Of a DNA stretch of 64,000 nucleotides, positions 61,190 to 64,000 are shown piece after piece. The first letter of the stretch is position 1. Each line of letters opens with the position of its first letter. The translations under genes and the position numbers were made by a program. A model generated the notes under the pieces. The model saw nothing but the letters and a program-made list of their open reading frames with translations. It searched no databases and was not told where the DNA came from. The DNA comes from Doryteuthis pealeii (taxonomy: Eukaryota > Mollusca > Cephalopoda > Myopsida > Loliginidae), in contig CM042148.1 of the NCBI GenBank assembly GCA_023376005.1, positions 69,435,126 through 69,499,125 of the forward strand. Direction: 5' to 3'.

Positions 61190-61375
61190 TCGAGTTTTCT
61201 TTCTCCTAGACAGTTGTCATACCAAGGCTAAAGAGTCCATCTATCCTATTGTAAACATAGCTGGAGGGACGGTAGACTTTAGCGCTAGTTTCGTGAATGT
61301 TCAATCCTCGCTGGTGCAACCACACTTGCGACCTTGGCTACATCTTACCTATGGCGAATAGGTTGGGTAAAACCT
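61190..61375. mobile_element. SINE-A fragment (minus) joined to SINE-C fragment (plus)
   Basis: 61190-61285: tttctttctcctagacagtt...acatagctggaggg (SINE-A complement). 61290-61375: B box gttcaatcctcgctggtgc then acctatggcgaataggttgg (SINE-C). Confidence 0.7.
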
Positions 61376-61470
61376 ACCTTTACTTTGTACTAGAAGCTGC
61401 TACCCGACATCGCCTCACTAAGTTGGATCGCAGGAGTGACAAACGGACCTAGCGTGTATAAGAGGGATTT

Positions 61471-61672
61471 CACATGGCGCTAATACCATTGGGAAAGGTA
61501 TGAATCCTACTCTTCCTCCAGCTATGGGTAAATAGTAGGGAAGACTGGGTTCTTTAACTTGGTTAGGCAACCGGTCTAGGAGAGAAGGAAAACTCTGAAT
61601 TCAAATCTGTTGAATTCCGCTTAAGAAATTGACCTTGTGTCATATCCTGCTCGTGCGGAGGGGTTGGTAAAT
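61471..61672 (+). mobile_element. SINE-A, 5'-truncated
   Basis: tttcacatggcgctaatacc to gttggtaaat. The direct repeat tataagaggga / tataaagaggga flanks it (61459-61470, 61673-61684), so it integrated truncated. Confidence 0.82.
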
Positions 61673-61684
61673 ATATAAAGAGGG

Positions 61685-61940
61685 ACCGGGTTAGCTGAGA
61701 CGGTAGAGGCGTTCGGCTAGAAAACCACAAGGTTCTTAGTTCGATATCGGCCTCGCCAACTCAGCGTATGGTAGCACAGGGACCTGTGCGGTAAAGTAAG
61801 GAGCTGATGGTAGGTGTGGCGCTCCACCTCAGACGCAAAAAAAATTCTCTTTGGTCTAGCCTTGTGAAAAAGGGGATAGACTCCCTCGCAGATTGGCTGA
61901 TACCAACTTTAGGCTCACCGACGACTTTACTTTACTTATA
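61685..61940 (+). mobile_element. SINE-B directly after SINE-A
   Basis: ccgggttagctgagacggta (A box), agttcgatatcggcc (B box), tail gacgactttactttactt. Confidence 0.85.
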
Positions 61941-62035
61941 AGTGCTACGGGAATGCAAACAGCTTCGTCCAGAATTTGAACTCTATTAGCCGTGTTCATT
62001 TCCAAGGACGATAACCGTTACGTAAGGCAATTAAT
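61941..62035 (-). mobile_element. SINE-A head fragment
   Basis: agtgctacgggaatgcaaac, gtccagaatttgaactc (B box complement), ggacgataaccgttacgt (A box complement). Confidence 0.68.
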
Positions 62036-62341
62036 TTGTTCGTATTTCATTACACCTCTGGATTTTAATAGCCGACCACTGGCATCGAAAGGAAAACCAC
62101 ACCAATCCTTCATTGAACGCCTGGGTGATTTTTAAATAAGAAAAACGTGTCTCTTTAATAAGGTTAAATTAAACCATGATAAATAGATTGCGAAAATTAT
62201 TTTATTATTTAAAGGTTTATAATTTTGTTTTTCAGACCTTGGTTTATTTGCTGCGTCAGTGTTCTGCAGAATGATGCTTCATAGATCATTTACCATGAAT
62301 TACTCTATTAACCCTTACAGTAATAAGAAAAATATGGCTAA
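62036..62341. other. Unassigned
   Basis: Nothing recognised. Confidence 0.4.
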
Positions 62342-62513
62342 TCGAAAACTTAACGGACCTAAATTCCACCATCGATGAAAGAAAAAAAAGACCAAAATCA
62401 GGGAATTAACCAAATTTAATGAAATTTTCAGTGTTGAATATTATGAAAAAAAGAATATATGCATCAGTATTTTATTTAAACAACTTTTTACATTTTTTAA
62501 GGATCTCTCTCCC
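62342..62513. mobile_element. Left arm of MITE family I, running into the gap
   Basis: aacttaacggacctaaattcc, gggaattaaccaaatttaat and tacattttttaagg match the left arm of 48182-48602. Expected right arm is not found after the gap. Confidence 0.75.
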
Positions 62514-62613
62514 NNNNNNNNNNNNNNNNNNNNNNNNNNNNNNNNNNNNNNNNNNNNNNNNNNNNNNNNNNNNNNNNNNNNNNNNNNNNNNNNNNNNNNN
62601 NNNNNNNNNNNNN
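62514..62613. other. Assembly gap, 100 N
   Basis: Exactly 100 N, the usual placeholder for a gap of unknown length. It is flanked by atctctctcc (left) and ggagagagat (right), which are reverse complements. Open frames across the gap are meaningless. Confidence 0.98.
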
Positions 62614-62896
62614 AAAAAAGGAGAGAGATAGAAAGAAAAATGGGACATGAAGAAAAAAGAAGAAGAAAGAAAGAAAAAATGAAAGAAGCGAAATGAAGCA
62701 TGGAGAAAGGAAAGAAAGAAAGAGCGAAAAGAAATGAAGAATGTGACAAAAATAAAATAAAAAATAGCGCGTATCAAAGAAAGACAAAGAAAGAAAGAAG
62801 AAAAAGAAAGAAAGAAGAAAAGAAAGAAAAATGAGTCGTGTCAAGAGGGGAAAGAAAAATGAAGACGCGAAGTAGAATGAAAATGAAAGAAAGAAA

Positions 62897-62936
<40 letters not shown>

Positions 62937-63125
62937 GAGAAAGAAAATGCGCGTGTCAAAGAAAGGAAAGGAAAGAATGAAGACGCGAAGAAAGAAATTA
63001 ATGGAATGAAGGAAAGAAAGAAAGAAAGAAAGAAAGAAGAAAATTAGGAAGAAAGAAAGAAAGAAAGAAGAAAGAAAGAAGAGGGTAAACAAAACGAAGA
63101 AGAATAGGAGCGAAGAAAAGAAAAA
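62614..63125. repeat. (GAAA)n-rich polypurine tract, ~510 bp
   Basis: gaaagaaagaaag with recurrent aatgaagacgcgaag and gcgtgtcaaagaaag inserts (62855, 62977; 62769, 62950), giving a loose higher-order unit. Purine strand is plus, the reverse of 59531-60178. Confidence 0.93.
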
Positions 63126-63477
63126 CAAATCTATCCCTCTTGAAAAGAGTGCCTATGAAAATCACTTCACGGGACCGACAAACGATTAATCTTAAAAATT
63201 ACAAAAAAATAAAATAAAATACCAACGAAACCCACCCACCCCACCCCCCAATAAAAAGCGTGTCATCTGTCATGAAACGACACAAAGTGAATGATAGAAA
63301 TGAATACATGTCTTCTTTCATCCTCCAAAACTGAAGATGAATAGCATCAACCTGATGGGCTAAAAGATAGTCGAATGAATCAGCCAGGACGGCAGAAAGG
63401 AAAAACTATTTTTCCTCATCGATTTATTCACATTCAAAACGAATGACGTCATCTTATAATGTTTAAAAAGGCTTCTC
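63126..63477. other. Unassigned; contains a CRE palindrome
   Basis: Non-repetitive. See the site at 63444-63451. Confidence 0.4.
63444..63451. promoter_or_regulatory. TGACGTCA (full CRE) upstream of a GC-rich patch
   Basis: Perfect CREB/ATF palindrome, followed 4 bp later by ttataatgtttaaaaagg (TATA-like) and then GC-rich sequence from 63478. The order fits a plus-strand promoter, but no supported exon follows within the window. Confidence 0.35.
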
Positions 63478-63600
63478 TTTGGCTCAGCGGCGAGGGCGCT
63501 GGGCAGCGGCCGCGGGAGCCGACGGCCGTGGTAGCGGCGGTCGTGGTAGGGCGGTCGTGGTAGCGACTGACGCTCATATCCCGCCTGGAAGGCCTACAAG
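63478..63600 (+). other. Short GC-rich, CpG-dense stretch
   Basis: cagcggcgagggcgctgggc...gcggccgcgggagccgacgg, with a repeated ggcggtcgtggtag motif. The only CpG-dense patch of its kind in an AT-rich window. Could be a 5' end of a gene extending beyond the window, or a GC-rich simple repeat. Confidence 0.4.
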
Positions 63601-63861
63601 TTGTTAATTGCTATTAATAACTGCTACATAACTGTTGTCGGTTAAAACAAACGAATGACAGTTGAACATCGATGGAATTTGGTTTGGGGGGTTTGAATAG
63701 TATGGCTTGGTCGAAATTGAGGTAGGAATGAATTAGTTAAAAAGTGGGAAGTGATTAGTTGAAGAGGGCCGAAATAGTGGATGGGAACGGTATGAATGAA
63801 ATATGATAAAAATAAAGATAGACGTGAAGACCATCAAGGGCAAATAAAGATCGATAAGAAC

Positions 63862-63864
<3 letters not shown>
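63601..63864. other. Unassigned
   Basis: No supported coding frame. Confidence 0.4.
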
Positions 63865-63935
<71 letters not shown>

Positions 63936-63953
63936 GAGGAGAGAGGAGAGAGA
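63865..63953. repeat. (TA)n then (GA)n
   Basis: TA tract 63865-63915 followed by gagagagag and gaggagagagg to about 63953. Confidence 0.93.
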
Positions 63954-64000
63954 AAATAGATGAATAAGATATATAGATTACACGGACAGTCATGATACAT

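Noticed and set aside
62419..62844. Frames crossing the N run
   Set aside because: They contain 100 undefined bases; nothing can be claimed across the gap.

Overview
The window looks like repeat-dominated intergenic (or large-intron) DNA from a mollusc, most likely a cephalopod close to octopus. This is an inference from content: several tRNA-derived SINE families with A and B boxes like those described from octopus, pseudogene tails of two LINE families, AT-rich background, long (TCTA)n, (GA)n, (TA)n, (CA)n and (TAA)n microsatellites, and one 100-N assembly gap (62514-62613). I found no host protein-coding gene that I can defend. Nearly every long open frame is a frame through a simple repeat, a minisatellite or a transposon tail. 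The one open frame with coding-like composition and no repeat explanation is on the minus strand at 46873-47169, and I do not recognise it.

Layout. 0-10 kb: a Dong/R4-like LINE tail beside a TAA tract, two tandem SINE-A copies, a 5'-inverted ('twin-primed') LINE with an 11-bp target duplication, a tandem AT-rich duplication whose two copies act as empty/filled sites for a SINE-B and a Helitron, and a mariner-like transposase remnant. 10-20 kb: a putative LTR with primer-binding site, a large inverted repeat, fold-back elements and a second Helitron family. 20-32 kb: dense SINEs, a 1.7-kb TCTA landscape, Helitron, MITEs. 32-36 kb and 42-47 kb: stacked 3' ends of the REL-endonuclease LINE joined at (TAA)n tracts, including a 2-kb, 60-bp minisatellite grown from that LINE's 3' end. 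36-42 kb: palindromes, a GC-rich retroposon with a 16-bp target duplication, and a TIR element carrying a DUF4817-like fragment. 47-64 kb: retroposed family F copies with clean target duplications, a solo LTR, a ~90-bp hairpin-bearing minisatellite between TA tracts, pyrimidine/purine tracts, and a small GC-rich stretch next to a CRE palindrome near the right end.

How the parts relate. The main actors are retrotransposition machineries and their parasites. The REL-endonuclease LINE tails begin at different truncation points, yet most abut TAA repeats, as expected if new copies land in the TAA tails of older copies. Family F and SINEs A-D are non-autonomous retroposons; several copies carry readable target-site duplications and sit nested in one another, which gives a relative chronology. 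Helitron-like, mariner-like and fold-back elements form the DNA-transposon layer. All calls come from reading the sequence by eye; no database search was run, and boundaries are approximate by a few bases unless a target duplication is given.
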